Assembly: GCA_948474755.1 (NCBI GenBank)
Contig: CAOLHI010002505.1
Span: forward strand, 62,001-126,000
Direction of reading: 5' to 3'
DNA from: Ctenosaura bakeri
Lineage: Eukaryota; Chordata; Lepidosauria; Squamata; Iguanidae
DNA: 64,000 nt
Part shown: piece by piece, positions 11,112-22,300 of the stretch
How positions within the stretch are numbered: position 1 is the first letter of the stretch
How the letters are laid out: every line of letters starts with the position of its first letter
Made by a program: the position numbers and the translations under genes
Notes under the pieces: generated by a model
The model's database searches: none
Told to the model about the DNA's origin: nothing
The model's input: the letters and a program-made list of their open reading frames with translations, nothing else

Positions 11112-11528
11112 GGGAAGGTTGTGCCTTTCGGCTATGGCAGTCCCAAAGAAGAACAAAAGAGGTTTCGGTGCTGGACGAAGGGGTTTGGTGAGGGCAGGTT
11201 TAGCTTGATGGGATTTGCACATAGAAACAATACCTTTGGCCGAGACGTTGATGGCCCAACTCACAAGAGTAATTTGACTGGAAGCCACATGGCTATTGAG
11301 GAGTCTGTGGCGGGAAGTTCCCTAAAGCTTCGGGCGAGTTTTAGTTTGCTGGCTACAAAGAGAAATGGAATGTAAACCATTAACGGCCGCTCTCTGTCCA
11401 TGCTTATCCAGAGAACTTTGCAAACACGTGAGATGAGGTAATCGCAACCAGTCCAGCTAAGGCCAAATTAAATGATATCAAAAGGATATCTGGTGGTCCT
11501 CACCGGGGGTGCTATAGCAGAAATAACA

Positions 11529-11533
11529 ACAAG
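11529..11533. repeat. Target-site duplication, right copy (ACAAG)
   Basis: Matches 1234-1238 exactly and closes the ERV insertion. Confidence 0.9.
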
Positions 11534-13146
11534 TATATTGATTGTTTTACTTATGCTCACCCTCACCCCCTTTTTTAACTGAGAATTTTGCCACAGTCAT
11601 TCCTTTTTTTAAAAAAAATGAATGATTCTTTAGAAAATTCAATACTACTTTTGTAAAACAAATTATGTTCTGTATTTTTTTAAAAAATATAAAAACAAGA
11701 GGAGTTTATTGTTTGGCAGCCATTATACTATAATTATAGTTCTAACAGCTTGATATTTTAAAGTACTATAGCAAGGGATTTTGAGGTACTTCTTTGTTCA
11801 CTGAAAAAATAAAAGGGAGAATTGGAAGCATTTCAGGCTAGAATTGAACTAGTTTGTAATGGTGCACTTGTGAGTGCAGTTACAGACAAGTGAGTGTCTG
11901 AAAATTATGGGGCAGGATTTAGACATGACGACAAACTGTAATTCATTGTTAGGCCAGTGAGCCTCGGGCTCACATGCAACCTCTCTTCCTTTCTCTGCAA
12001 GATCCATGTGCAGACTGGAAGTGTCACATCCATTTATAATGAACCACAGGTTTTTATGGCATCTAACCATGCCTAGTCTTAACTGGGATTGGAAAGAATA
12101 TCCACTGTTGCGTCCTGGCTGAAAAACATGTTATCTAATGCTTGGGAAAGCTGATCAGGAAAAATAACTCTGAGGAAAGAATTTTGTAGTTTTCATTTGG
12201 GATTTGCACATCCTAAAGTGTTATTCTGCACAGAAATATAATGGATGTTCTGTGTTAACATTGTATGTGTCTCATTTTCTTACCAAAACAACATTTTTCA
12301 TACAAAAAGTATAATTTCTCTGGAAAAAAACCCTTTTATTTATGCAAAAAACACTGCTTCCAGTAACACATATGATTTCCCCAGATATATGATTTCTCAA
12401 TTTTTTTAAAAAATGGGCAGTTTTTAGATTATTTTTTTCCACAAAGAAAACATAGTTTCCACACAAAAATGCTATTTCCAGGGGGGAAAATAAAATATTT
12501 TGCACAAAAATACATGTTTCTTGAAATTTTTCTTGTTTTGTTTTATTTTTGTACGAAATGTTATTTTTGCAGAAGGAAAAACCCTCCACAATTTTCAGTA
12601 ACAACTTTTGTATATATTTGTACAGGATAAATTTCCTGAAATACTTCAGAATTCATGAATATGTGGGAAAAATGCAAAAAAAAAAAATCCTTTTCTCCCG
12701 CAGGAGGGAGAACGCTACAGAAATTATTCATCAGGGAATACAGTAGAGGAATTATTACATCCGTTGTCCCACCAGGATATACTGAACAAAAAAGTAATTT
12801 GAAGTTGACCATTCTTCAATAAAAGACAGTTAACCAAGTTAGTTAAAATCAGGATTGAAATCTTTGAAACTCTTCATATCTAAGCCAGAGGGGAATGGGA
12901 GTGGGGAGAGTTCACTTAGGCTCATGCATGTAGTTATAAACCATAGTGCATCATTGCACCTAATACAATCTTCTTGTGGTCTTTTTCAAGAGTCTGCATA
13001 TTCATCATCAGGATTTTAAAAAGGATTTAAAAAACCACCCTGTTAACAATATTTTGATTGAGACCAGCCACCTTGAGACTGGCCAGCATCTCAAGAATTC
13101 TTTGATGTCACCCCCACCCTGGAGAGAGATTACTTCCAGAGTAAGA
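11534..13146. other. AT-rich sequence with a degenerate minisatellite-like part
   Basis: No gene recognised. Between about 12275 and 12600 the sequence repeatedly returns to a loose unit of about 30 bp built on CACAAAAAT followed by a short spacer and TTTCC (for example near 12460, 12510, 12340). The copies are too diverged to fix a period. Confidence 0.4.
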
Positions 13147-13151
13147 CTGAG

Positions 13152-13332
13152 GTCATTTCCACACTACACTGTTATAGTGCTATTATTCCACTTTCAACAT
13201 CCTATGGAATTTTGAGGTGTTTAGAATTCTCAGCCAGAGAGTTCTTTGGCCTCAGTAAACTACCAACCCTGGAATTCCACAGGATGTTGAAAGTGGAATA
13301 ATAGCATTATAATCGTGTACTGCAGAAATGGC
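13152..13332. mobile_element. Palindromic MITE, copy A
   Basis: 181 bp with long terminal inverted repeats (GTCATTTCCACACTACAC at left, GCAGAAATGGC at right) and the family core TGTTATAGTGCTATTATTCC with its complement. Flanked by perfect 5-bp duplications CTGAG at 13147-13151 and 13333-13337. No coding capacity; mobilised by a transposase elsewhere. Confidence 0.85.
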
Positions 13333-13779
13333 CTGAGATACCATTTTGAGTCATTTCAATTTCTGCAATTTGAGCAGAGTATGCTTTAGAGAACTCCTGT
13401 CTCTACAAAACTAGTGTTTTTTCCCTTTCTGAAGCTAAGCATATGCACACATCATCAACAAGCACAATAGGACAGGCTGATGATTTGCAAACACGCAATT
13501 TATCCAGTCCTGCTACTTTACTAGAAGGCAGCAGTAATCATGTTTTCCAGTACTGCATGTTTTATAAAAAATTGCAAAAACTACTCAAAAAAATGCACAG
13601 AGTTTATTCCCTACCCAAACATACCCAGCTTGTGATGAGAGATTTTTGTTTTGTTTTCTTGTTTAGCACTAATCAAGTTAGAATATACACCATGCCTTAT
13701 TACCTGGCAACTAAACTTTAACATATTAGTAATTTACAGTACTTATTTTTATCTTTTAGGGATATGGTTTTTAACAACT

Positions 13780-13885
13780 TGACAGTGCTCAGCCTCTTCA
13801 TTTATGTGTGTATGTGTTCAATATGTATGTACCTAAGAACACAACATGTTATGGTCTTTTGAAGATGGAGGAATAAATAAATATT
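13780..13885 (+). repeat. Dispersed direct repeat, copy 1
   Basis: Shares a block (GTACCTAAGAACACAA, ATGTTATG, AGATGGAGGA) with 14427-14517, about 640 bp downstream in the same orientation. Family unknown. Confidence 0.6.
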
Positions 13886-14426
13886 CTGTGCTGATATAAA
13901 GCACATTTTGAACTGTTGATCAGACAACTCCAGGCTCTGGAATTACCTTCCTTATGTGATGCATTTAACTGATTATGTTGTTACTTTCCAACAGTCAGTT
14001 AAACATACTTTTTTTTCTTGTCCTTTATGAGAATTGATATTACTTTATTGCCCCCATAGTTTTACAGTTTTCTTGCTGTCTGCATATTGTTGGTTCTTTG
14101 ATTTAATGTTTGCATTGTTTTCTTGGGGACATTCAGGTCACAAAGAGTGTAGAAATGCATTTTATTCAGTGCTTCCCCAGCACACATAGTTAATAGATTC
14201 AGCTACCAGTCATCAACTGGAACCCTGCCGTACTCCAGTCACTATACTACTGTAGGTAGCTGGCAGCAGGATGGAAGGGGAATGGTTTCTGTGAAAGAAG
14301 TTGGAGAAAATGGATGCTTCCACCTAGCAGATTCTGTCTTTCCCCATCACTCCAGAAAAATTGGAACCATCAGTGTGATGTACCAACAGGAGTCTGGCTA
14401 TCAAGTATATTGTTACAATGACTACC

Positions 14427-14517
14427 TTCAGTCTCTTTATTTATATGTGTACGATACAGATGTACCTAAGAACACAAAATGTTATGATTCACTGCAGATG
14501 GAGGAGTGAATAAGGAC
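14427..14517 (+). repeat. Dispersed direct repeat, copy 2
   Basis: Second copy of the 13780-13885 block, partly diverged. It ends where the L2 remnant begins. Confidence 0.6.
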
Positions 14518-14529
14518 TTGTGCACGAGA

Positions 14530-14715
14530 TAGCATTTTCTTTTTGACACTCTGGCCATTGGCCTGAGGGGTCCCTCCAGTTCTGTCCTCTGTGCCATTTG
14601 ATATATACATGAAACTTCTTGGAGACATTGTCCAGAATTTATGGGTCTGGTGCCATTAGTGTACTGATGACACCCAACCCCATCTCTCCTTGCCATCTGA
14701 TTTCTCAGTTAATGA
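14530..14715 (+). mobile_element. L2-clade LINE fragment (RT palm)
   Basis: Plus-strand remnants of RT: a stretch resembling the PQG...NIYM region and then a degraded catalytic box, TDDTQPHLSLPSD, where L2 elements have a YADDTQ box. Interrupted and short. Confidence 0.6.
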
Positions 14716-15533
14716 CTCAACCAAGGTAAATCTTTAACAGTTTTGATGACTTCATCACTCACTTTAAAGTTATGTCAATCACTTATGGACATGTTTTCTT
14801 AATATTCAGCTGTACCTTTGCACTTGCACTTTATTCCTTAACTTTCATCAGTAGTGATTCCAAATCTTTAATATTTCCTGCTAGAACTATTTCTATACAA
14901 GCCTCTCAAAGCCAACTGTGGCCAAATTAATTTTGAATGAGATAGGCACTCACCAAAAAGACACTTCTTCCCACTAAAATCTGCAAAGAATAAGGGAGAA
15001 AGTCTTCATCTTTTTTAGAAAACGCTCAAAAATTCCTACTTGATGCTAGAATACCCAGCCATGACTGCAATGAACACAAAAGTGGGGGTGGGAGTTGGAT
15101 GCCCCACATAGGGAAAGACTGGGGATAGGTTAATATTTCTTCTCCATCCCTACCCCCTTGAGTATGAGGTAGTGTGTATTGGCACGCATTATCTTGTCAT
15201 GTTTCTGTCTTCCTTTTTAGCAACCACGGCTACCAGTAGAGCTGGCTGCATATCTCTACTCAGAAGTTACACATACAGAGTGCATTGTGTTAGTTAGACT
15301 GAAAGGGGGAATTATCTCTAGAGCATTGACAATGATTCACTTCTAGAGTAGACACATTTTATTTTACAAAAAGTTTACAGATAGGAAATGGTTAGTACTC
15401 CACTCACCAGTGCTGATCTGTTAGACTGTTCCAAATAATGATAGAACAAGACAAGATGAAAGTTAAGAGCTATGTTAAAGAGACATTAGACCTGGTCATG
15501 GTGAAGACATCCTAGACCAGGTGTGTTTTACAG
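14716..15533. other. No feature recognised
   Basis: AT-rich sequence between the L2 fragment and the minisatellite; nothing identified. Confidence 0.5.
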
Positions 15534-15990
15534 GCTTGTTTTTGCTGTGCTTGTTTTTGCTGTGCTTGTGGGACCTTGCTTGTTTTTGCTGTGCTTGTGG
15601 GGCCTGCTTGTTTTTGCTGTGCTTGTGGGGCCTGCTTGTTTTTGCTGTGCCTGTGGGGCCTGCTTGTTTTTGCTGTGCCTGTGGGGCCTTGCTTGTTTTT
15701 GCTGTGCCTGTGGGGCCTGCTTGTTTTTGCTGTGCCTGTGGGGCCTTGCTTGTTTTTGCTGTGCTTGTGGGGCCTGCTTGTTTTTGCTGTGCTTGTGGGG
15801 CCTTGCTTGTTTTTGCTGTGCTTGTGGGGCCTTGCTTGTTTTTGCTGTGCTTGTGGGGCCTGCTTGTTTTTGCTGTGCTTGTGGGGCCTTGCTTGTTTTT
15901 GCTGTGCTTGTGGGGCCTGCTTGTTTTTGCTGTGCTTGTGGGGCCTGCTTGTTTTTGCTGTGCTTGTGGGGCCTTACTTGTTTTTGCTGT
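15534..15990 (+). repeat. 28/29-bp minisatellite, about 16 copies
   Basis: Tandem units of the form TGCTTGTTTTTGCTGTGCTT followed by GTGGGGCC, 28 bp, or 29 bp when an extra T follows GGCC. A run of four central units has CCTGTGGGG in place of CTTGTGGGG. The unit contains no plus-strand stop triplet, so all three forward frames stay open through the array; these are not genes. It ends just upstream of the CR1 5' UTR. Confidence 0.95.
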
Positions 15991-16190
15991 TATTTGCTTG
16001 CTATTGTTTGCTGGCTATTGTCCTGGCCGTGGGCTCTGCCTGATCACACGGTCTGACTAACAAGGGGGAGGAGGCAGCTAGCGGGGAGGAGCTTTATTAG
16101 GAGCTACCAACGGCACGCGCCTTTGGCGCGCGCACTTGAACTCCTTTACTTTCTCGAGCTTCTCCTGTACTACTCTCTGTAGTTTCAAGG

Positions 16191-17222
16191 ATGGAAGGAG
16201 AGGGAGCTGCTGTAGTCACCTGTAACACTTGTGGCATGTTCCTTTTCTTGCCACAAGAGGTTCTCAGATACACCTGCACCAAGTGCAAGCTGGTCACCTT
16301 CTTGGAGGAGAAGGTTCGCCAGCTGGAGGCACGAGTTTCTGGTCTCCACCTTATCAGGGAAGGGGAGGAGTTTTTGGATAGGGAAGAGAAGACCTACCGG
16401 AAATCCAAATACACGGAGGAGCTGCCAGATCAGGAAGCCAGTACACTGTGCCAGGAAACGGAGGCTTGGGCGAATGTCACACGGAGGAGTAAAAGGACCA
16501 AAAAGGTAACAGAGACTCTTAACCTACACAATCGCTTTGATGTACTTGGACTTACAGACAAAGAGGAGCACTACGCAGAGGGAACAGAATGTCAACAAGA
16601 AAGAATTCAACATCGGCAACAGGAACTAGATCAACGCTCCCAGCCTCAACAGAATGCTCAGGCAGTCCTAGTAAAACACGCTTATCGAGGAGCCCAGAGG
16701 AAGCCTCAGAAGAGGCGAGTTCTGGTTGTTGGGGACTCTTTGCTAAGAGGAACTGAAACAGCAATCTGCAAAACAGACAAGCTCAATCGAGAGGTCTGTT
16801 GTCTTCCTGGGGCCAGGATCAACCACATAACGGAGAGGCTAACCAGGCTAGTCAAACCCACTGACTATAAGCCCCTCATTTTGGTTCATGTCGGAACCAA
16901 TGACACTGCGAGGAGCAGCTTAAACCACATTGCAAAGGACTACGAGTGTATGGGGACGAAGCTTAAGGACCTTGGTGTGCAGGTGGTCATTTCGTCTCTC
17001 CTCCCTGTTCAAGGATACGGCGCACGTAGGGAAAGGGCAATAGTAGAGGTCAACAACTGGCTCCGCACATGGTGCCGCCAACAACGGTTTGGGTTTTTGG
17101 AACATGGCCTGAATTTCCATGAACATGGGCTTCTGGCGAGGGATGGGCTGCACCTCACAAAACTTGGCAGGAATGTTTTTGCTAACAGTCTTGCAAGGAA
17201 GATTAAGAGGTCTTTAAACTAA
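16191..17222 (+). CDS. CR1 ORF1: zinc-motif and SGNH esterase protein
   Basis: 343 codons, intact. Residues about 11-34 hold two CXXC pairs (CNTCG and CTKCK), a small zinc-binding module, followed by a charged helical segment ([16 protein letters not shown]). From about 180 comes an esterase domain: VVGDSLLRG (catalytic Ser block), HVGTND (Asn/Gly block) and DGLHLTKLG near the C-terminus (Asp-His pair). This architecture is typical of CR1/L3-clade ORF1 proteins, thought to bind RNA and possibly act on lipids. The start is the first ATG after the GC-rich leader. The ORF2 frame overlaps its last 16 bases. Confidence 0.9.
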   Translation: MEGEGAAVVTCNTCGMFLFLPQEVLRYTCTKCKLVTFLEEKVRQLEARVSGLHLIREGEEFLDREEKTYRKSKYTEELPDQEASTLCQETEAWANVTRRSKRTKKVTETLNLHNRFDVLGLTDKEEHYAEGTECQQERIQHRQQELDQRSQPQQNAQAVLVKHAYRGAQRKPQKRRVLVVGDSLLRGTETAICKTDKLNREVCCLPGARINHITERLTRLVKPTDYKPLILVHVGTNDTARSSLNHIAKDYECMGTKLKDLGVQVVISSLLPVQGYGARRERAIVEVNNWLRTWCRQQRFGFLEHGLNFHEHGLLARDGLHLTKLGRNVFANSLARKIKRSLN

Positions 17223-20103
17223 GTCCCACTGGGGAGGGAGACAATATTATTCAGGGCAAGGACTCAGAGAACACAGGGGGGAAAGGCCCAAACGATACTG
17301 GACAAGTAGTACAAGCGGCCAATGGCAGGAGGAGTAGAATCAATAGTACAGGACTTGCAGGAAGGGCCCAGGGACTTAAGTGTCTCTACACTAATGCAAG
17401 GAGTATGGGAAACAAGCAGGATGAGCTTGTACTCGTAGTACAAGAAAATAAATACGATTTGATAGGCATCACTGAGACCTGGTGGGATGAGTCTCATGAT
17501 TGGAATACAGGAATAGAGGAGTATAGCCTATTTTGTAAAAATAGACCAAACAAGAAAGGAGGAGGAGTAGCCTTGTATGTCAAGGATGTTTTCACCTGTG
17601 AAGAGATCCAGGACTTAAACCCAGAAAGCCAGGTAGAGAGCACTTGGGTAAGAATTAAGGCAGCGAGAAACAATAGCGATATTCTGGTGGGGGTTTACTA
17701 TAGACCTCCAACCCAGGCCTCAGCCTTGGATGACGCCTTCCTCAACCAAATGACTGCACATTCAAAGAGGAGGGATACAGTAATAGTAGGAGATTTCAAT
17801 TACCCGGATATATGCTGGCAATCAAACTCTGCCAAGACAGCAAGGTCCAGCAAGTTTCTTGCTTGTCTTGCAGACAACTTCATGGTCCAGAAGGTGGAAG
17901 AGGCCACAAGGGGATCAAATATTCTAGATCTGGTCTTGAGCAACAGGGATGACCTTGTGAATGAGGTAGAAGTGGTTGGATCTTTAGGGGGGAGTGACCA
18001 TGCCCTGTTGGAATTCAGCATTCAGTGGGAAGGAGAAGATAAGGGTAGCCAGACACTCATCTTAGATTTTAAAAAAGCGGACTTCTGTAAACTTAGGGAG
18101 CTGCTGGCTGGAATTCCGTGGTCAGGAATAGTTAAAGGGAAAGGAGTTCAGGAGGCATGGGAGTTCCTTAAAAAGGAGATACTGAAGGAACAGTCTAAAA
18201 CAGTGCCATTAAGGAGGAAAAATGGAAGGCATCTGAAGAAACCAGAATGGTTGACTAAAGAACTCTCAGCTGAGCTAAGAGTTAAGAGAAAAATGTATAG
18301 GAAATGGAAGAAGAGGGAAACCACCAAAGAAGAATTTAAGCAAGTAGCTAGGAGATGTAGGGAGGAAGTCAGAAAGGCTAAAGCACAGAACGAACTTAGG
18401 CTGGCCAGAGACATTAAAAACAATAAAAAGGTTTTTTTTAAATATGTCCGCAGCAAAAGGAAAAAGAAGGAGACAGTAGGGTCGCTACGCAGAGAAGATG
18501 GCGAATTACTCACAGGGGGGAGAGAAAAGGCAGAACTACTTAACACCTTCTTTGCCTCAGTTTTTTCCCAGAAGGATACAAGCACTCAACCTGGCGGTTG
18601 GGGAGCAGGGGAGGAAGCAGAGGAAATGAGGCACATAATAAGTAGAGAGGTGGTACAGGAATACCTGGCCGCATTGGATGAATTCAAGTCTCCAGGGCCA
18701 GATGAATTGCATCCTAGGATATTAAAAGAGCTGGCAGAGGTCATTTCAGAACCGCTTGCTATAATTTTTGAGAAATCTTGGAGGACAGGAGAAGTTCCAG
18801 CAGATTGGAAGAGAGCAAATGTTATCCCCATCTTCAAGAAGGGAAAAAAAGAGGACCCAAATAATTATCGCCCAGTCAGCCTGACATCAGTACCCGGAAA
18901 GATCCTGGAGCAGATCATTAAGCAGTCAGTTTCTAATCATTTAGAAAGCAATGCGGAAATCACGAGAAGTCAACATGGATTTCTCAAAAATAAGTCATGC
19001 CAGACTAATCTTATCTCTTTTTATGATAGAGTTACTAGCTTGATAGATGAAGGGAATGCTGTGGATGTAGCATATCTCGATTTCAGAAAGGCCTTTGACA
19101 AAGTTCCCCATGACATTCTTGCAACGAAGCTAGTAAAATGTGGGCTGGACAGGGCTACTGTTAGTTGGATTTGTAATTGGTTGACCGACCGAACCCAAAG
19201 GGTGATCACGAATGGCTGCTTTTCATCCTGGAGAGAAGTGACTAGTGGGGTGCCACAGGGTTCTGTCCTAGGCCCAGTGCTGTTCAATATTTTTATCAAT
19301 GACTTGGATGAAGGAATAGAGGGCATGCTCATCAAATTTGCAGATGACACCAAATTGGGAGGGGTTGCTAATACGCCAGAGGACAGGATCAAAATTCAAA
19401 ATGACCTGGATAGATTGGAGAGCTGGGCCAGGGCGAACAAAATGAAATTCAACAGGGAGAAATGTAAGGTCCTACACTTAGGCAGAAGTAATGGAATCCA
19501 CAAATATAGGATGGGGGACACGTGGCTGGATAGCAGTACGTGAACATGAGTCAGCAGTGTGATGCGGCAGCCAAGAAAGCCAATGCAATTCTCGGCTGCA
19601 TCAATAGGAGTATGGTGTCTAGATCGAGGGAGGTACTGGTACCACTCTACTCTGCTTTGGTTAGACCCCATCTTGAATACTGTGTCCAGTTCTGGGCACC
19701 CCAATTCAAGAAGGATATTGACAAGCTGGAGCAAGTCCAGAGGAGGGCGACCAAAATGGTGAGAGGCCTGGAAGCCATGCCCTATGAGGATAGACTTAGA
19801 GAGCTGGGTATGTTTAGTCTGCAGAAGAGGAGGTTAAGAGGGGACATCATAGCCATATTTAAATATTTGAAGGGATGCCACGTAGAGGAAGGAGGGGACT
19901 TGTTTTCTGCTGCTCCAGAGACCAGGACAAGGAGCAATGGATTCAAGCTGCAGGAAAGGAGATTCCACCTGAACCTCAGGAAGAACTTCCTGACAGTCAG
20001 GGCTGTCCGGCAGTGGAATCTGCTGCCTCGGAGTGTAGTGGAGGCTCCTTCCTTGGAGGTTTTTAAGCAGAGGCTTGATGGCCATCTGTCGGGATTGATT
20101 TGA
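17207..20103 (+). pseudogene. CR1 ORF2: endonuclease and reverse transcriptase, one deletion
   Basis: The frame opens after a stop at 17204-17206, overlaps the ORF1 end and runs to a TGA at 19541-19543; the C-terminal part resumes in another frame to 20103. The APE-like endonuclease has TNARS (catalytic Asn) just before the first ATG (17405), then [16 protein letters not shown] and [12 protein letters not shown] has [33 protein letters not shown] and FADD (19337-19348). Compared with the related copy at 45514-47174, 37 bp are missing at the 19542/19543 junction, causing the frame break. No other lesion was seen. The endonuclease nicks the target and RT copies the element RNA there. Confidence 0.9.
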
Positions 20104-20189
20104 GGGTGTTCCTGCATGGCAGGGGGTTGGACTGGATGGCCTGTGTGGTCTCTTCCAACTCTGAATTTCTATGATTCTATGATTCTATG

Positions 20190-20872
20190 GTGACACATGC
20201 CTTGGTTGCATCCCTGTTGGATTTCTATGACATGCCTCATTTGGTCCAAACAGCTGCAGCCAGATTGCTAACTGGTGCTGGCTACAACTCCCCTGTTGCA
20301 ACAGATCCACTGGCTGCTAGTCTGTTTCCAGGCACAATTCAAAGTGCTGGTGATGATCTTTAAAGCCCTACATGACTCAGGTCCAGGTTATTTGAAGGAC
20401 TGTATTCTCCTTTATGAACCAGCCTCAGATTTGAGTTCTGCCGGAGAGGCCCTTCTCTCTGTCTCACCCCCTTCACAGGTGCATCTGGTGGGAACACAAA
20501 AGAGGGCCTTCTCAGTAGCTGCTCCCAGGTTCTGGGACTCCTTTCTCAGAGAGGTCAGAGTGGCACCTTCCCTTTCTTCCTTCCGAAGACAAACAAAGAC
20601 ATTTTTATTTTGGCAGGTATTCAATATATGATCCTTGCTTGGCTGATGAAAGGTGCTAGCTATTCATAACTTATGTAGTATTTGCAATTTGTTTGTGTTT
20701 AAATATATGTTTTAACTCTGTTTTAATTACTATTTGATTGTTTAATCTGTGTTTTAACTTTTGTATATTATGATTTGTTAACTATGTTTTCATTTTTAAA
20801 AGTACTGTAAGCCACTTTGAGTCCTTCTGAGGAAAAAAGCAGTATACAAAAAAGACCAATAACAACAACAAC
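20190..20872 (+). mobile_element. L2-clade LINE 3' end
   Basis: Plus-strand ORF2 C-terminus: QIHWLLVCFQAQFKVLVMI, then KALHDSGPGYLKD, the conserved LHWLPV...FK..KALNG..P.YL block of L2 RTs. It continues to a T-rich 3' UTR and the tail GTAAGCCACTTTGAGTCCTT and AATAACAACAACAA. It adjoins the CR1 3' end directly, suggesting the CR1 inserted at or next to this L2. Confidence 0.8.
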
Positions 20873-22295
20873 GTGATTTACAAATAAGGAGAGGCAAGCT
20901 TTAGGCAAGCTTCCCTGGCAGGCTTTAGGCAAAATTCCCTGGCAAATCTGTCTACCTTGATGCATGCTTTGTTTTATAAAGGTGGTAAGATGATATGAAA
21001 TACCCCTCCCTTTTCTATTCATATAATACAAAGTATGTAACTAGAATTGCCATTATAAATAACATTCTCGTGATATTTCCGGCAATAACTGGCAAGTGTC
21101 ATTAAATAAGTAATGAATTGAATATCTCATCCAAATGGGTAATAAACCATTAAATGGTTTAGAAATGCATACTGTACACTATTGGTTTTAATGCAGTATT
21201 TGATGAAAAAAGATAACATCGATGGCTCATATGTCATGCCCTGGATAACTTGCCCTTCATGAATTCCACTCAGACTTTAACAACAGTGTTTATCTGTAGC
21301 ACTTTCTTAGAAGTTGCTGAGACCAGAGCAAATGGGTTGGTTACAAGTTTTATATCTTGACATATAAATTTGAGAGCACAAAGCAGTGATTGGTAAAAAC
21401 CATAAATCTCACATCATCCCACCAGTTTATGCATTTTCCCAGAAACTCCACTGTTTACATATCTTTCATCCTTGAAGCAGGAATAACCTTGTGTATTCTT
21501 ATCTAAGTGTGATGCCAGTTCTCAAAAAAACCCTTACCAATACTTTTGTTCTCCCCCTCTGATCTTCATCCCCCCTTTCCCAGATACATTGTTGCAGTGA
21601 ACAATAAAGCAATTAATAATTTGGTGCCCTGGAATCCAAGACCACCTTTAATCAGATACACGATTGCAATCATGAATTACAAATTGATACTTTGAGCACT
21701 CTAATAGACTATGCCCATACATAAGCAACCCGATCTATTCTACTACATATCCCATTACCCTCCCAGGACATAGTTATGGCAGGAACCACGGATCCTGACA
21801 TCATATCTGCTATCTTGTTCTCTCCAATTATATTTTTTTAAAGAAGTCTTGGCTCAGAAGTAATTAACTAGTGTTATTGAAGGTCTTTGTTAATTTGAGG
21901 AATTAAAGAAAGGAATAGTTAGAGGTAAAAACAGTTATTGGTAAAATGTTAAAAGAAATTACAAAATAAAATCACCCCAAAGCATCTTAATCATATTCAC
22001 AGCTATCTCAGTTGATTTCAGGACATGGTCAAGCTTGGCTATTAATTGAATGGGACACCGTAGGTATCTCCAGAAAAGACTTTTAAGAGAATCATGCATG
22101 AAACCCTAGACTGCTGTTCCCAGTCTGATTCTGTAGAAAAGCAGATTCTTGTGATTATGTTCTAGATTTCATTTGCACTGGTCTATGGCAAATCTCCTCC
22201 TCCTTTAGCCTTTTTCCCTTCAAACCAGATGAGATCCTTATTAGTTTACCATTCTCTGCAACCTCAGAATAGAGTACTGGTGCTTATCAAATAGA
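20873..22295. other. No feature recognised
   Basis: AT-rich sequence. A short tandem of AGGCAAGCTT/AGGCAAAATT-type units lies at 20893-20945. No gene or element identified. Confidence 0.5.
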
Positions 22296-22300
22296 TTAAG

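Larger units (their letters stand above)
1239..11528 (-). mobile_element. Complete endogenous retrovirus, gag-pro-pol, no env recognised
   Basis: A 10,290-bp provirus in reverse orientation: 5' LTR 10686-11528, primer-binding site 10665-10682, gag about 9874-8136, protease about 8023, pol to 4265, a long non-coding 3' region, polypurine tract 2085-2093, 3' LTR 1239-2084. It is flanked by ACAAG duplications. The LTRs differ at roughly 30 of about 845 positions by eye, so the insertion is old but not ancient. Stops and frame breaks lie in gag, protease and pol, so this copy cannot make its proteins. The RT fingerprint (TVDFRALN, LANAFHSIPL, YIDD), the 5-bp duplication and absent env suggest a class III (ERV-L/spuma-like) relative. 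A Ty3-like origin is the alternative. Confidence 0.92.
10686..11528 (-). repeat. 5' LTR of the ERV (promoter LTR)
   Basis: 843 bp, minus-strand sense, TGTTATTTC to AGTAACA. It carries a TATA box and a polyadenylation signal and is about 96% identical by eye to the 3' LTR. The left-hand side is followed by the primer-binding site, which fixes it as the 5' LTR. Confidence 0.9.
15991..20189 (+). mobile_element. Near full-length, young CR1 LINE
   Basis: Contains a GC-rich 5' leader, ORF1 (16191-17222), ORF2 (to 20103), a short 3' UTR with TTGGACTGGATGGCC, and the CR1-type 3' end of 8-bp units ATTCTATG at about 20167-20189. CR1 elements copy themselves by target-primed reverse transcription and usually leave no long duplication. 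The 5' boundary with the minisatellite is uncertain. Close identity with 45514-47174 shows a recently active family. Confidence 0.93.

Noticed and set aside
15534..15990. CRISPR-like repeat array
   Set aside because: Units are contiguous without spacers, in a vertebrate genome; a minisatellite.
15521..16060. Three overlapping 155-179-codon plus-strand frames rich in Cys, Leu and Phe
   Set aside because: They are translations of the 28/29-bp minisatellite, whose unit has no forward stop triplet; open in all three frames and so not coding.
18148..19392. Minus-strand frames of 83-145 codons across CR1 ORF2
   Set aside because: Antisense shadows of the ORF2 coding strand; no domains.
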